Shown here in pieces: positions 44,760 to 56,300 of a DNA stretch of 64,000 nt. This DNA is from Aquila chrysaetos chrysaetos (lineage: Eukaryota > Chordata > Aves > Accipitriformes > Accipitridae): positions 248,001-312,000 of the forward strand of contig NW_024470382.1 in NCBI RefSeq assembly GCF_900496995.4, given 5' to 3'. The position numbers and the translations under genes are program-made. The notes beneath the pieces were generated by a model. It did no database searches. It was not told the DNA's origin and saw only the letters and a list, made by a program, of their open reading frames with translations. Positions within the stretch are counted from its first letter, which is position 1, and each line of letters starts with the position of its first letter.

Positions 44760-45050
44760 TGTAGAACAAGGCCCCTTGGCAGCAAAAGAAAGACTCAGAG
44801 TAGTGTAGGGTCAGTGCCAAAAGGGGTGTGTAGGGAACACCGTTGGGAAGATCTCGCGATGTCACAGAAAGGTAGAAGGCTAGTCGTCGCCTCCCTATGA
44901 CATATCAGTAATCCCACCTACCGTTGTTAGTATAAAAGGAATTAACTGCGCAATAAAGGACGGAGTTGGCACTCACACCATGTGTGTTATCTGTCTCTTC
45001 CCTGGTCCAGGCCGACCAGTGATCTAATCGCGGCACCTTGATATGTAGCA
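44760..45050 (+). mobile_element. Small solo LTR (candidate)
   Basis: TGTAGAACAAGGCC...ATATGTAGCA, 291 bp, flanked by CTGC on both sides (44756-44759 and 45051-45054). It has TATAAAAG near 44932, an AATAAA about 20 bp further (CAATAAAGGACGG) and a short U5 with CACACCATGTGTGTTATC. The compact promoter-polyA order is that of an avian alpha- or beta-like retroviral LTR, not of LTR-A or LTR-B. The 4-bp duplication is short enough to be chance. Confidence 0.5.
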
Positions 45051-47927
45051 CTGCTACAGGGGTGGGAGATTTCCGGGCCCCAAAAGGACCTTTTCCCCAG
45101 TTCTGAGACAATCTATGCCAGACTGTGGTGTGAACCTTGTCAAAGACTGGGTGTGTTGGTTGTTGGTTTTTTTTTAAATCCAGGTGCATTCTACCCACTG
45201 GATTACTTTTATCCACATGCTCATTGATAGTTTCCGGGAACTCCAGGCAGCACAGAGAGGTGGGATTTCCCTTTACAGGACCTGAGCAACTCTTCTCCGA
45301 CAGATTGCATTTGTCCCTGCACCAAGAGTTCTTGTTTTTAAAACAGCCTCTACAACCTCATTGAGGTGAGAGTAAGATGGCACTGTAGTTTCCAATATCC
45401 TATCCAGAGCCTTATTTGTAAACAGAAATTATATAGACAGCCCACCAGTCCTCCAGGGCATGGTCGTTAAGTAAGTACTTGCCTGGCGGTTCTGCAGTTT
45501 CCTTCAGGACTTGTGTGTGACACCATGTAATTCTGGTGACTTAGTGATATCTTATTTGCCCCAGTCCATTGCCAGCTGATGGAATTTTCACTATAGTCTT
45601 GAACATCCTTTGCAAGGTTATCTTGATATTACTGCTTTTTTGAATCTCAGTTTTTTAATATACATTTGACCTTACAGGCTTTCCTCTTATTCTGATTTTC
45701 CATTTCTTTTATGCTGATCTTTTCTGTGTGACATGCTCTTAGTTTTCCTACTGAATCAGGGACTTTTTTAAACAAGGTTTCTTTCTGTCTGAGTTGAGGC
45801 ACACACTTTACGAGAGCTTCCGAAGCAATGTACCTCTTAGAGTCTCCGGGCAGCCTGTGGGCTCCTTCCTTTCTGCCCTGTACCTTTAAGGGTTTATTTG
45901 CTTGTTTTTTTCAAGACATATGACTCACTTTTACATAGTTCCCTTCCTTCAAATGGAATATCTGTGTGCTGAACTTACCCAACTTGCTTTTCAACTACAA
46001 CATTAAATCTAATTGCTTTGTGGTCACAGCTTCAGAGCAGCTCACAGGGTAGCACTTCTCCAGTTAGGTCCTGTTCATCAGCCATGTGAAGTCTCGTTTG
46101 TTTTGTGGTGGATTCTTATAATATTCATACAGACTCCAGTGACAGGGTGAACACCTCACTCAAATAGAGACAACCCAGCAGGCAATTGCTGAAGGGTCAT
46201 AATCCAAAGCTGAAAACTTTGGAAAAAAAAGCTGAAACTCACCTTCCAGGGTGAGTTGCTGTCTCTCCCCTTTGAGCTAGGTTGCTGAGAAGTAATCTCA
46301 ATAAATTCTTTTGAGGTTTTCCATCTCCACCTCTCAGATCCATCTCCTTGACATAAAGAGTAAGATCATCCAATTAACAGTGCTTTCTGCCCATTGGAAC
46401 AGGTTTGTGAATCAGTTTTTAACTGGAATTTTTTTAAAGAAAATTTGCTACTTAATAGTCAATAGTTAATTGACTATTGCCGTCCACCCCTGATTTGTCC
46501 CCAGAAGTTCACTTTTATTAAAAAAAATTGGGAAACTGGGCTTCGTGAATTAAGAAAACAAACCCAGAAAAATAAACGTTGTTCTTTCTTTTTTTAAGAC
46601 TCCTAATCATCATAGAAATTCTTAGATTTTTCTCCAACTTCACCTTCGCCGGCAGAGAAAGTTTCAGAGAAGTTAAACCAGATTGCAACCGAGAGTCCAG
46701 CTACACAAACGAGTTAGAAGTTTAGAGCAGAAGTTAATGGCCACCTTTTACTCACAGACCAGGGTTTCAGGTGTCTGTGACTGAAGGTAAAGACCAAGCT
46801 TCCTTTCTCTCTAAGAAGTACTCATCTAAGTTTAAACTAGCTATAGGCAATAAATCTGCAATTGCTCTCTCATTCCCAACGTCCATTCTTCGGGGTGTAA
46901 CGAACATGGAAACATGCCAATCCACAGCAGGAGTACATCGAGAAAAAAACATGGTTTTTCAACTGCTGCCACAGCGGAGAACTGATGTCAGGAAACTGTG
47001 GCTCCCAAAGGGATGAGAAGGATCACAGGGCTAGCAAGCAGATGTTAACTGATCCTTTTAATCTGCTTCCTGGAAAATTGACAGAGAGCGATGATTGCCC
47101 GGTCTGCCACTCTGGAGATATCCCTGGAAACATTCCCAGGGTCCTGTCTCAGGAGACTTCAGACAAGCAATGCATCCCACAGTTCTGCAGCACTCCAGCT
47201 CCTCCGTGCACGTGGTCCCAGTCATGACTTTCTGTCCCCAGCCATTGTCTTTCTTCTGTTATAGTACTTCTCATGGCTGGGCTAAATCCAGACCTTTGTG
47301 TCCTGGCATGTACCACCACACTTTTGTGGCCCCATTTCCAAAACTATGTCTTTGCACCATTACCTTGCACCTGCAATGTATCTCCAACAATCCTGTCCTC
47401 CCATCCTCTCTGAATGAACACACACCTCTCTTAACGAACACGCATTTTTCTTGCCCAGTGGCAGTTATCTATGAAATGCAGAACACCTTGGGTCATCTGG
47501 ATTAACAGAGGGAGTATTACCACTGTAAAAGAGCCACGATGGGTTATGCCATGGCTTGAAAGGATCCAGTATTTATGCTAATTGCATAGAGTACAAGAGG
47601 GAGGCAATATACATGTAGCACCACACTCCTCAAAGGCAGGTTAGAAGATAATTTATTCACCGGTTGGTTCCCTCCCTTTGCTTTAATGTATCTCCCTCAT
47701 TTCACAGTGATTCATTTTTCAAGGCATTGCTCACTTTGAGTAACTGATACATCTCATGGTATTGAATCAGTGCCCTGATTGTCCTTTCAGTTATTCAAGA
47801 AATTTTTATTCATGAGAGTTTTAAACTCAGCTAGAGCAGTGGGATTCAGCTAACTTAATTGCTAATGGTGGCTTCAGCTCACCCTGAATTAGAGGTAATA
47901 TTCAGCTTGTGAATTAAGTCACTTAAT
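45051..47927. other. Intergenic, no gene recognised
   Basis: No family motif, splice-bounded exon or repeat was recognised in this 2.9 kb. The open frame of 136 codons at 47095-47505 has no recognisable domain. Confidence 0.4.
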
Positions 47928-49048
47928 TGTAGGGTGGCAAGGTTTTGGCAGTGGGGGGCTACAGGGGTGGCTTCTGTGAGAAGCTGCTAGAAGCTTTCCC
48001 TATGATCAATAGAGCAAATGCCAGCTGGCTCTGAGATGGACCTGCTGCTGGCCGAAGATGAGCCCATCAGCAAAGTTGGTAGCACCTCTGTGATAATAAA
48101 TTTAAGAAAGGTTAAAAAAAAGTGCTGCACAACAGAAACTGAAGCCGGAGAGCGGAGTGACAACATGTAAGAGAAACAACCCTGCAGACCCCCAGGCCAG
48201 TGAAGAAGGATGGGGAGGAGGTGCTCCAGGCGCAGGAGCAGAGATTCCCCTGCAGCCCGTGGGGAAGACCATGGTGAGGCAGGCTGTCCCCCTGCAGCCC
48301 ACGGAGGTCCACGGTGGAGCAGATCTCCACCTGCAGCCCGGGGAGGACCCCACGCCAGAGCAGGTGGATGCCTGAAGGAGGCTGTGACCGTGTGGGAAGC
48401 CCATGCTAGAGCAGGCTCCTGGCAGGACCTGTGGACCCATGGAGAGAGGAGCCCACGCTGGAGCAAGTTTTCTGGCAAGACTTGTGTCCCCGTGGGGGAC
48501 GCACGCTGGAGCAGTGTGCCCCTCAAGGACTGCTGCTCATGGAAGGGACTCATGCTGAAGCAGTTTGTGAAGAACTGCAGCCATGGGAAGGACCCACGTT
48601 GGAGAAGTTCATGGAAGACTGTCTCCCATGGGAGGGACCCCACGCTGGAGCAGGGGAAGAGCATGAGGAAGAAGGAGCAGCAGAGACAATGCATCATGAA
48701 CTGACCACAACACCCATTCCCCGTCCTTATGTGCTGCTTGAGGAAGGGAGGTAGAGAAGCCAAGAGTGAAGTTGAGCCCGGGAAGAAGGGAGGGGTGGAG
48801 GAAATCTTGTTCTAAGATTTGGGTTTATTTACCATTCTCCTACTCTGATGTGATTGGCAATAAATTAAATAATTTCCCCTAGTTGAGCTTGTTTTGCCCA
48901 TGATGGCAATTGGTGAGTGATCTCTCCCTGTCCTTATTTCGACCCATGAGCCTTTTGTCATATCTTCTCTCCCCTGTCCAGCTGAGGAGGAGGAGTGACA
49001 GTGCGGCTTGGTGGGCAACTGGCAGCCAGCCAGGGTCAACCCACCACA
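47928..49048 (+). mobile_element. Solo LTR-B
   Basis: TGTAGGGTGGCAAGGTTTTG...GGTCAACCCACCACA, 1121 bp, collinear with the LTR at 29150-30301 including the ctgcagcc/ggagcag repeat tract (48230-48660) and the U5. An AATAAA lies near 48860. The flanks (TTAAT, CTGCC) do not match, so the target duplication has decayed or the ends come from recombination. Confidence 0.85.
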
Positions 49049-49837
49049 CTGCCTACATGTGAGCATGAGTTTTATGCTCCGGTTACAGGCAGTAGAGAAC
49101 AGGATGGCATTCAGTTGCCTGAAGACAGACATCTATTGCCACTTGAGATGCCATGTCACACCTTCCCTCATCTTCCGCTGCTGCTTCAGGAGGCTGTAAG
49201 AATCTTATAAATCCCCATGCTCTGATAGCCCCGTGGGAGCTCAAATTGCATTAGGCTTCCACATTTGGGGAGCTGAATCTAACTCTTGACTCCCATTCCT
49301 TAAGTCAAACTAACTTAACCAACTGCTTACAAATAAGCAATTGTTCCCGGGTTTTATCACATCCAGTATGTGACCTGTGGATTTCACCCTTATCACTTAA
49401 TAACTCTTATAAGCAGACTTCCAAAAAGACTACTTGCATTTCATAGTTCACAATCTGATTGTTATTAATAGTTTTCCAACTTTGTATAAAATTCGAAATT
49501 CACATTCACACTCTTCTTGGTAAACTGTTCCAATGGGTTTATTAGTCAAAAATGAATACACAACAAATACTGAAATAAATCCATGTTTCTTTAGTCCAGG
49601 CAAAATGAAAGAAAATTGCGATATTTGACAGGTCTGGGTTTTTACAAAATTATTTCTTAGTACAAGATGGATCCCTAAGAAGTACTTAAGAGACTATTTC
49701 TTTCTTGACCATGGTTTTAAAAGTTGCTATTACTTCTTTGCCTTCCTCTCTGCTTTCACATCCTCTGTGATTCACATTGTTAATTTATTCATCTCCTCCT
49801 GGCCCTGTGAAGGACGTCACAGAGAGGGTAATGTGTT
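49049..49837. other. 3' flank of the minus-strand SPRY gene, no feature recognised
   Basis: AT-rich sequence with no exon or repeat recognised. It should contain the 3' UTR and polyadenylation site of the gene read from 61286 to 49838. Confidence 0.35.
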
Positions 49838-50341
49838 TTAAATGTATACATTGGTTGGGCGTACTCCCAACCATTTGCCGTCAGAGCCTGGACTGAAGAA
49901 TGGGTACAGATTCCCAGAAAACTCAAATGAGAGAGAATCAAGAAGGCACTTTTCTTCAACATCAAAGAATGAAAGCTTATGAAAGTTCCTGATCCAGGAG
50001 AACACCTACCACGCTGCAGGGCTTGCAAGTTCTTACACCCTTCCCACCAGTTAAGCTGTATTCTCCCTGAGAAAACTGTAGGCTGAATAAATTCCCCTTT
50101 GGGAAAGTATTCATCGTGTTGCTCCTCAGTGTATTTCTAATCTCCTCACACAACACACCCAGCTCCCATTCTGATTTGTCCCCCACCTCCACTTCCCAGT
50201 AATGTTTCTTTTCTGAAAACCCTTCAGTAGCTACCACTAACGCTTTGGGCAGGATGTCTTTCTGGGTGGAGGACATGACTCTGTTTTTCTCTTTAATGAT
50301 GAGGCTGGGATGTTTGCAGTTCTCATCCAGAGTGATAGTAA
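49838..50341 (-). pseudogene. PRY-SPRY exon with a frameshift
   Basis: After a pyrimidine-rich acceptor (TTTCTTTCTCAAG), phase 1 gives VTITLDENCKHPSLIIKEK. EKKHYWEVEVGDKSEWELGV, LFSLQFSQGEYS and VVGVLLDQELS follow, then TAA at 49977. The rest of the domain continues in another frame: LSFFDVEEKCLL, NLYPFFSPGSDGKW and a stop at 49838. At the junction the minus strand reads CTTTCATAAG directly followed by CTTTCATTCT, so a ~10-bp tandem duplication explains the shift. Without it the usual E-x-L-S-F-F-D-V strand is continuous. As it stands the last third of the SPRY is lost. Confidence 0.8.
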
Positions 50342-53300
50342 CTTGAGAAAGAAAAGGGGGGGGGGGGGAGGAGAAAAAAAACACAAAGCAGCAAGTTATT
50401 TCTGATTTTCAGGAAAATAAACAGCTATCTGAAAGGAAGTGAATAAAAGAGAGAAATGATTAAAAAAAACCCAAACAAACCAACCAAACAACACAGGAAT
50501 ATACAGTGTGCGTTTGTCAGACAAAAACTCAATAACAGAAATAATATCCAGCAGGGCGTGCTTGTTCTCTGGCTTCACTGTGTCTTTATTAATTCATCCT
50601 TACTCTGACTGAGGAGATCCAGGCTCTCTGGTCAGACCCATCTGGCAGCATGGTTTTTTGGAATAAAGCACAAAGCTGAGTCTCTCCAAGCCACATAACG
50701 TGTAAAAAGGTCCTGGCTGGTACAGAAATGATTCACCCCAACTCGTGACACCGAGAACTGTGTAGATGGGAGATGCCTAAGAAAACCTGCGTGCCTGTTT
50801 CAACCAATGGGCTGCAAATTTTTCCCAAATTCTGACAGCCTTTGAGTTTTCCGTAGTACAAGAGAGAGACTCTGGTATGTGCATGGAACAATATGAGGTT
50901 AATGGCAGGTGAGACTTGGCTTACCTGCATTTCTATGAGCTCTGCTGAACTCTGCAAGAAAAGAAATGAATGATTAATTAAAATTACTGCAGAGTGTTAA
51001 TTTACCCAATTTTAGTACAGTATGGGGCTGGAGGGGTGTAGATTTGATAAAAGTGTTTTCAGCTTTCAACTCACCCAGTTCGTTCCGGATTTTTTCTGAA
51101 AAGGACAGGAAGTTATATTATCCTCATGCATGGCAAGGCTCTTCTGTAGGGTATCTGTGCTAATAAGAGTATTTCCAATACTACGTTAACGTCGGTATGA
51201 CCTGGCCTAGGACTATGGAAAGGATGCTAGCTTAACTTTGGAGAGCTAGAGGTTATCCAAACCCAAGCTAGTCACCTGGGCTCTGTGTAGAGTCAGGAGA
51301 AAAAGAATGGCACATCGGAAAGTGTTTCTTCGCTGCTGTTTCAACCACCTATCTGAAACTACTCTTGGATGCCTTCATCTCTCAACAAGGGAGCCAAGAA
51401 CTCTGCCTTAGCCTCAATGCCCAAAATTTAGATAACTAGTTAGGTGAGCTGAATCACCTGTAGGTAGATACAGGAGCTGTTGCCATGTCTCCTGTTAGGT
51501 GACAAACAGGAGCTTCACATGGCCAAGAGTCAAAATGCCTATAAAAGTTTGGGGTTTTTTTCTTGCTTTCAAAAATATCAGTTTGTTAGTAGGAAAGGAA
51601 ATCTGTTTTCTACTCAGCTACAGCAAAAATTAAATCCTTAAAGGATTGAAATGATGCACCCTTGTTATTGAAACAGACATTCTGGAGTTCAAGACTGTGT
51701 CAGAAAACCACTTTTTTTAGGGACAACTAAGTCTCAGTGTGGAAGGGAACGTAGTGCTGCAACAGCCAACACATGGTGACACAGTTCAGTTCCAAAATGG
51801 TGTTTCTAATCACAAATAATATAAATTATTTTTAAGGACCAAAGTTAACTTAATATCCTTACCAATTTTGAAGGACATATCCTGAGTTTCTACAAGGAAA
51901 CAAAATTAAATTAAAATTTAGGATGACTAAAGCAAGGGAATTATGGGGCACTCACTATTCGTTTTGGAATATTAATATATAGGTTATCTATATATACGGG
52001 CTTAATCTGTTTATATATATTAATAGATCTAGGATTAATCTGTTTACCTTTGTAGAATAATAGATATGCATTATGTAAGTTTTCTCTTGTATTAAATAAT
52101 GTGTTGCACAAATATTCCTGAGCACGAGACATGACAAAATAAATAAACTGTCAGAAACAATGAGGGAGTGATTCAGAACAAATAGCTCCCAAGGATATTT
52201 ACAGTTCATAGAGCATCATAAGAGAAGGAGAGTAAAACCTCTCTCAGTAACACAAAGCTTGAGATTGTATTTGTCTCTTGTACGCAAATAAACCCCAATG
52301 CATCCTTTTTATGGTTCTTAGCTTCACCTGGGGACACAGCTTGTCACAGGTTTTTTTTGAGAACTCTTTTATTCTCAATGTTCAAGAGGAATTGCGCTGT
52401 TTTTTCCCATTATATTCATTTTAATGCTGTGATCAGATGCTTTTGTCATTATTTTGTTCTGAGATGGAATAAATAAAATGTTCCGTTTAAATATTTTCTA
52501 GCAGTGGAAAAATAACTTTATATACTGTCCTAGTTTCAGCTGGGATAGAGTTAACTGTCTTCCTAGTAGCTGGTACGGTGCTATGTTTTGAGTTCAGTAT
52601 GAGAAGAATGTTGATAACACTGATGTTTTCAGTTGCTGCTAGTAGTGTTTAGACTAAAGTCAAGGATTTTTCAGCTTCTCATGCCCAGCCAGCGAGAAAG
52701 CTGGAGGGGCACAAGAAGTTGGCACAGGACACAGCCAGGGCACCTGACCCAAACTGGCCAACAGGGTATTCCATACCATATGACGTCCCATCTAGTATAG
52801 GAACTGGGAAGTGGGGGCGGGGAATCGCGGCTCGGGGGACTAGCTGGGTGCCGGTCGGCGGGTGGTGAGCAATTGCACTGCGCATCATTTGTACATTCCA
52901 ATCCTTTCATTATTGCTGTTGTCATTTTATTAGTGTTATCATTATCATTATCCGTTTCTTCTTTTCTGTTCTATTAAACTGTTCTTATCTCAACCCGTGG
53001 GTTTTGCTTCTTTTTCCCGATTTTCTCCCCCATCCCACTGGGTGGTGGGGGAGTGAGTGAGCGGCTGCGTGGTGCTTAGTTGCTGGCTGGGGTTAAACCA
53101 CGACAGTCCATTTTGGCGCCCAACGTGGGGCCCGAAGGGTTGAGATAACGACAAACCTGACCAGAGCTCGTTAAAACAAATTTGTTATAAGCATTCATTA
53201 TATTGGTCTTATAGTCGCTGGTCATTATGTTGATTTATGTGTTCTTAGAGTTGTTGCTCTGGTTTTTGAAGTTCTGTTATGCATCACCTCGCTTGCTGTA

Positions 53301-56300
53301 TGTAGTCCCTCTTCTCCTGCTTATCATCCGTGGGAGGTGGATTAAGGTTTTTGCTTGATGTATTGTATAACACTGGTTTATGGTATGATAAAGTCATCAG
53401 TTGTGGAATTAATCCGGTATTTGCACTCAGCATTGTCACCTTTATACGGCGGGAGCCATCTGTGGGAAAACTATTAATAATTATACCATTTACCTTTCCT
53501 CCTTGGAAAACCAGTCTATGAGTGGGATACCTTTTTTCCCCTCTCCTTTCTCCTTCAGTCCAGTTACAATGGTGTTTGGGAATTTTGAAAAATTTGAATA
53601 CTCTTGGGATGTTGATACCAGCACGGTCCTAGCCCTACTGCTGGGAATTAGCATGCTTCTGAATGTGGTTCAGCTCTTGTTTAAGGTTAAACAACTATTT
53701 AAGAAGATCACCCAGAGGTCTGCCCCGAGGCTGGATAATTATGAGTGGCAGGGTGTGTGGGGTAGTATGGGCAAGTACCTAGAAAAGTGGGCACCTCCAG
53801 TGTTTTGGAAATTCACCCCTGAACAAATGCAGAATCCAGAAGAACTAGTAAAATATTTGGAAAAGGTATGCTGTCACCCCGGCAGCTCCAGAGAGATACA
53901 AATCACTGCAACGTGCTGGGGCCTGGCCCATGCCTATCGAGCCCTGTTCGACACAACTCAGCACCCCCAAGGGGAAGAGAAGGTCTCTGGACCTAACAAC
54001 AAAGCAATGAGCACTGCGGTCACCCAAACCCCGGCAATGGGCGCTGCGGCCCCTCCAGCCCCGGCGACGAGCATTGCGGCCACCCAGACCCTGGTGACAG
54101 GTACCGTGACCCCTCCAGCCCTGGCAATGAGAACTGTGGCTACCCAAACCTCAGCAACAGGCACTGCAGCCCCTCCAGCCCCAGCGACGAGCACTGCTGC
54201 TACCCAAACCTTGGCGACAGATGCTGCTACCCAAACCTTGGCGACAGACGCTGCGGATATCCAAAACCCGGCGAGTGATACTGCAACTGAACCAGCGGAT
54301 CAACCTGCACCAGTATCAGTTGCCCCCGTACAGAAAAAGAAATATAAAAAATCAGCTCGCTTAGCAAAGGATGAAGGTGAACCAGGGCCATCACGGGAAC
54401 AGGAGGAAGAGGCAGAACCAGAGGTAATAACCCGGTCCCTATCCTTGAGTGAGCTGCGAGATATGCGAAAAGATTTTGGCCGCCGTATAGGTGAGCATAT
54501 TATCACCTGGCTTCTCCGATGCTGGGACAATGGGGCTAATAGCTTGGAATTAGAAGGTAGGGAAGCCAAGCAGCTGGGATCGCTTGCCAGGGAAGGTGGC
54601 ATTGACAAGGCAATTGGAAGAGGAACACAAGCCATCAGCCTCTGGGGCGACTCTTGTCAAGTGTGAAGGAAAGGTACCCCTTCAAGGAAGATGTTATATG
54701 TCAATCAAGCAAGTGGACCACCATGGAAAAAGGTATCCAATATCTGAGGGAATTAGCTGTGCTAGAGACGATTCATCATGACCCGGACAACCCACAATTA
54801 CCCAAATCCAGACGAAGTCCAATGCACACGACCTATGTGGCGGAAATTTGTACGGAGCGCACCATCGTCCTATGCCAACTCACTGGCAATAATGACCTGG
54901 AAAGACGAAGAGGCACCGACAGTGGATGAAGTGGCTCGCCAACTCCGTCAATACGAAGAAAATCTCTCCTCCTCCCTACAAGCCTGCATTTCGGCTGTGG
55001 AGAAGCTGTCCGAGGATTTCCAACAATTCAAAGAGGATATGTCCTATTGCCCACCTGTAAGGACCAATGTCTCAGCTATTAGGAGTGAGCGCTCTTCTGC
55101 CCAAGAGAGAGATATAGAAGGTACACACCGCGAGGTGCCCTGTGGTTTTACCTATGTGATCATGGAGAGGACATGAGGAAATGGGATGGAAAACCTACCT
55201 CGGTCCTAAATGCACGGGTACGTGAGCTGCGAGGAAAAACCACCACAAAAGGGGATTCTACTAGGAAAAATGCCGCTCCAGTTTCCAAACAGAGCAGAAG
55301 GGCTGATCTTATTTCTGATCCTCTTGAAGGGACTTCTGAGCCAATTTTACGAGAAGTGAATACCGGATACTCTGGCCAGAATTAGAGGGGCCCTGCCTCC
55401 AGCCAGGTGGAGGAAAGGGATAACCGGGTCTATTGGACTGTGTGGATTCGATGGCCTGGCACGTTAGACCCACAGGAGTATAAGGCTCTAGTAGACACCC
55501 GCACAGTGCACTCTAATGCCATCAAGTTATAAAGGGGCAGAACCCATCTGTATTTCTGGTGTGACAGGGGGATCCCAAGAGTTAACTGTATTGGAAGCTG
55601 AAGTAAGCCTAACTGGGAATGAATGGCAGAAACACCCCATTGTGACTGGTCCGGAGGCTCCGTGTATCCTTGGCATAGACTATCTCAGGAGAGGGTATTT
55701 TAAGGATCCGAAGGGGTATCGATGGGCTTTTGGTATAGCTGCCTTGGAGACGGAGGGCACTGAACAGCTGTCTACCCTGCCTGGTCTCTCTCAAGACCCT
55801 TCGATCGTGGGGTTGCTGAGGGTTGAAGAACAACAAGTGCCAATTGCTACCACGACGGTGCACCGGCGGCAATATCGCACCAACCGAGACTCTCTGATTC
55901 CCATCCACAAGTTGATTCGCCAACTGGAGAGCCAAGGAGTGATCAGCAAAACTCTCTCACCCTTTAATAGTCCCATATGGCCAGTGCGAAAGTCTAATGG
56001 GGAGTGGAGACTAACAGTTGACTATCGTGGCCTGAATGAAGTTACGCCACCGCTGAGTGCTGCCGTTCCAGATATGCTAGAACTTCAATACGAACTAGAG
56101 TCAAAGGCAGCCAAGTGGTATGCTACAATTGACATTGCTAATGCGTTTTTCTCAATCCCTCTGGCAGCAGAGTGTCGTCCACAGTTTGCCTTTACTTGGA
56201 GGGGTGTCCAGTACACTTGGAATCGATTGCCCCAGGGGTGGAAACACAGCCCCACCATTTGCCATGGACTAATCCAGACTGCACTGGAAAAGGTGAAGCT

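Noticed and set aside
50354-50369. G-run as a possible quadruplex or regulatory element
   Set aside because: On the gene's strand it is simply the C-rich part of the polypyrimidine tract before the SPRY acceptor.
52671-52925. 84-codon frame in the LTR, identical in both LTRs
   Set aside because: It lies wholly in LTR sequence, is antisense to the provirus and has no coding signature. The identity only reflects LTR identity.
55170-55180. Programmed gag-pol frameshift or readthrough site
   Set aside because: Frame changes here are among many scattered through the element, and no slippery heptamer plus structure was identified.
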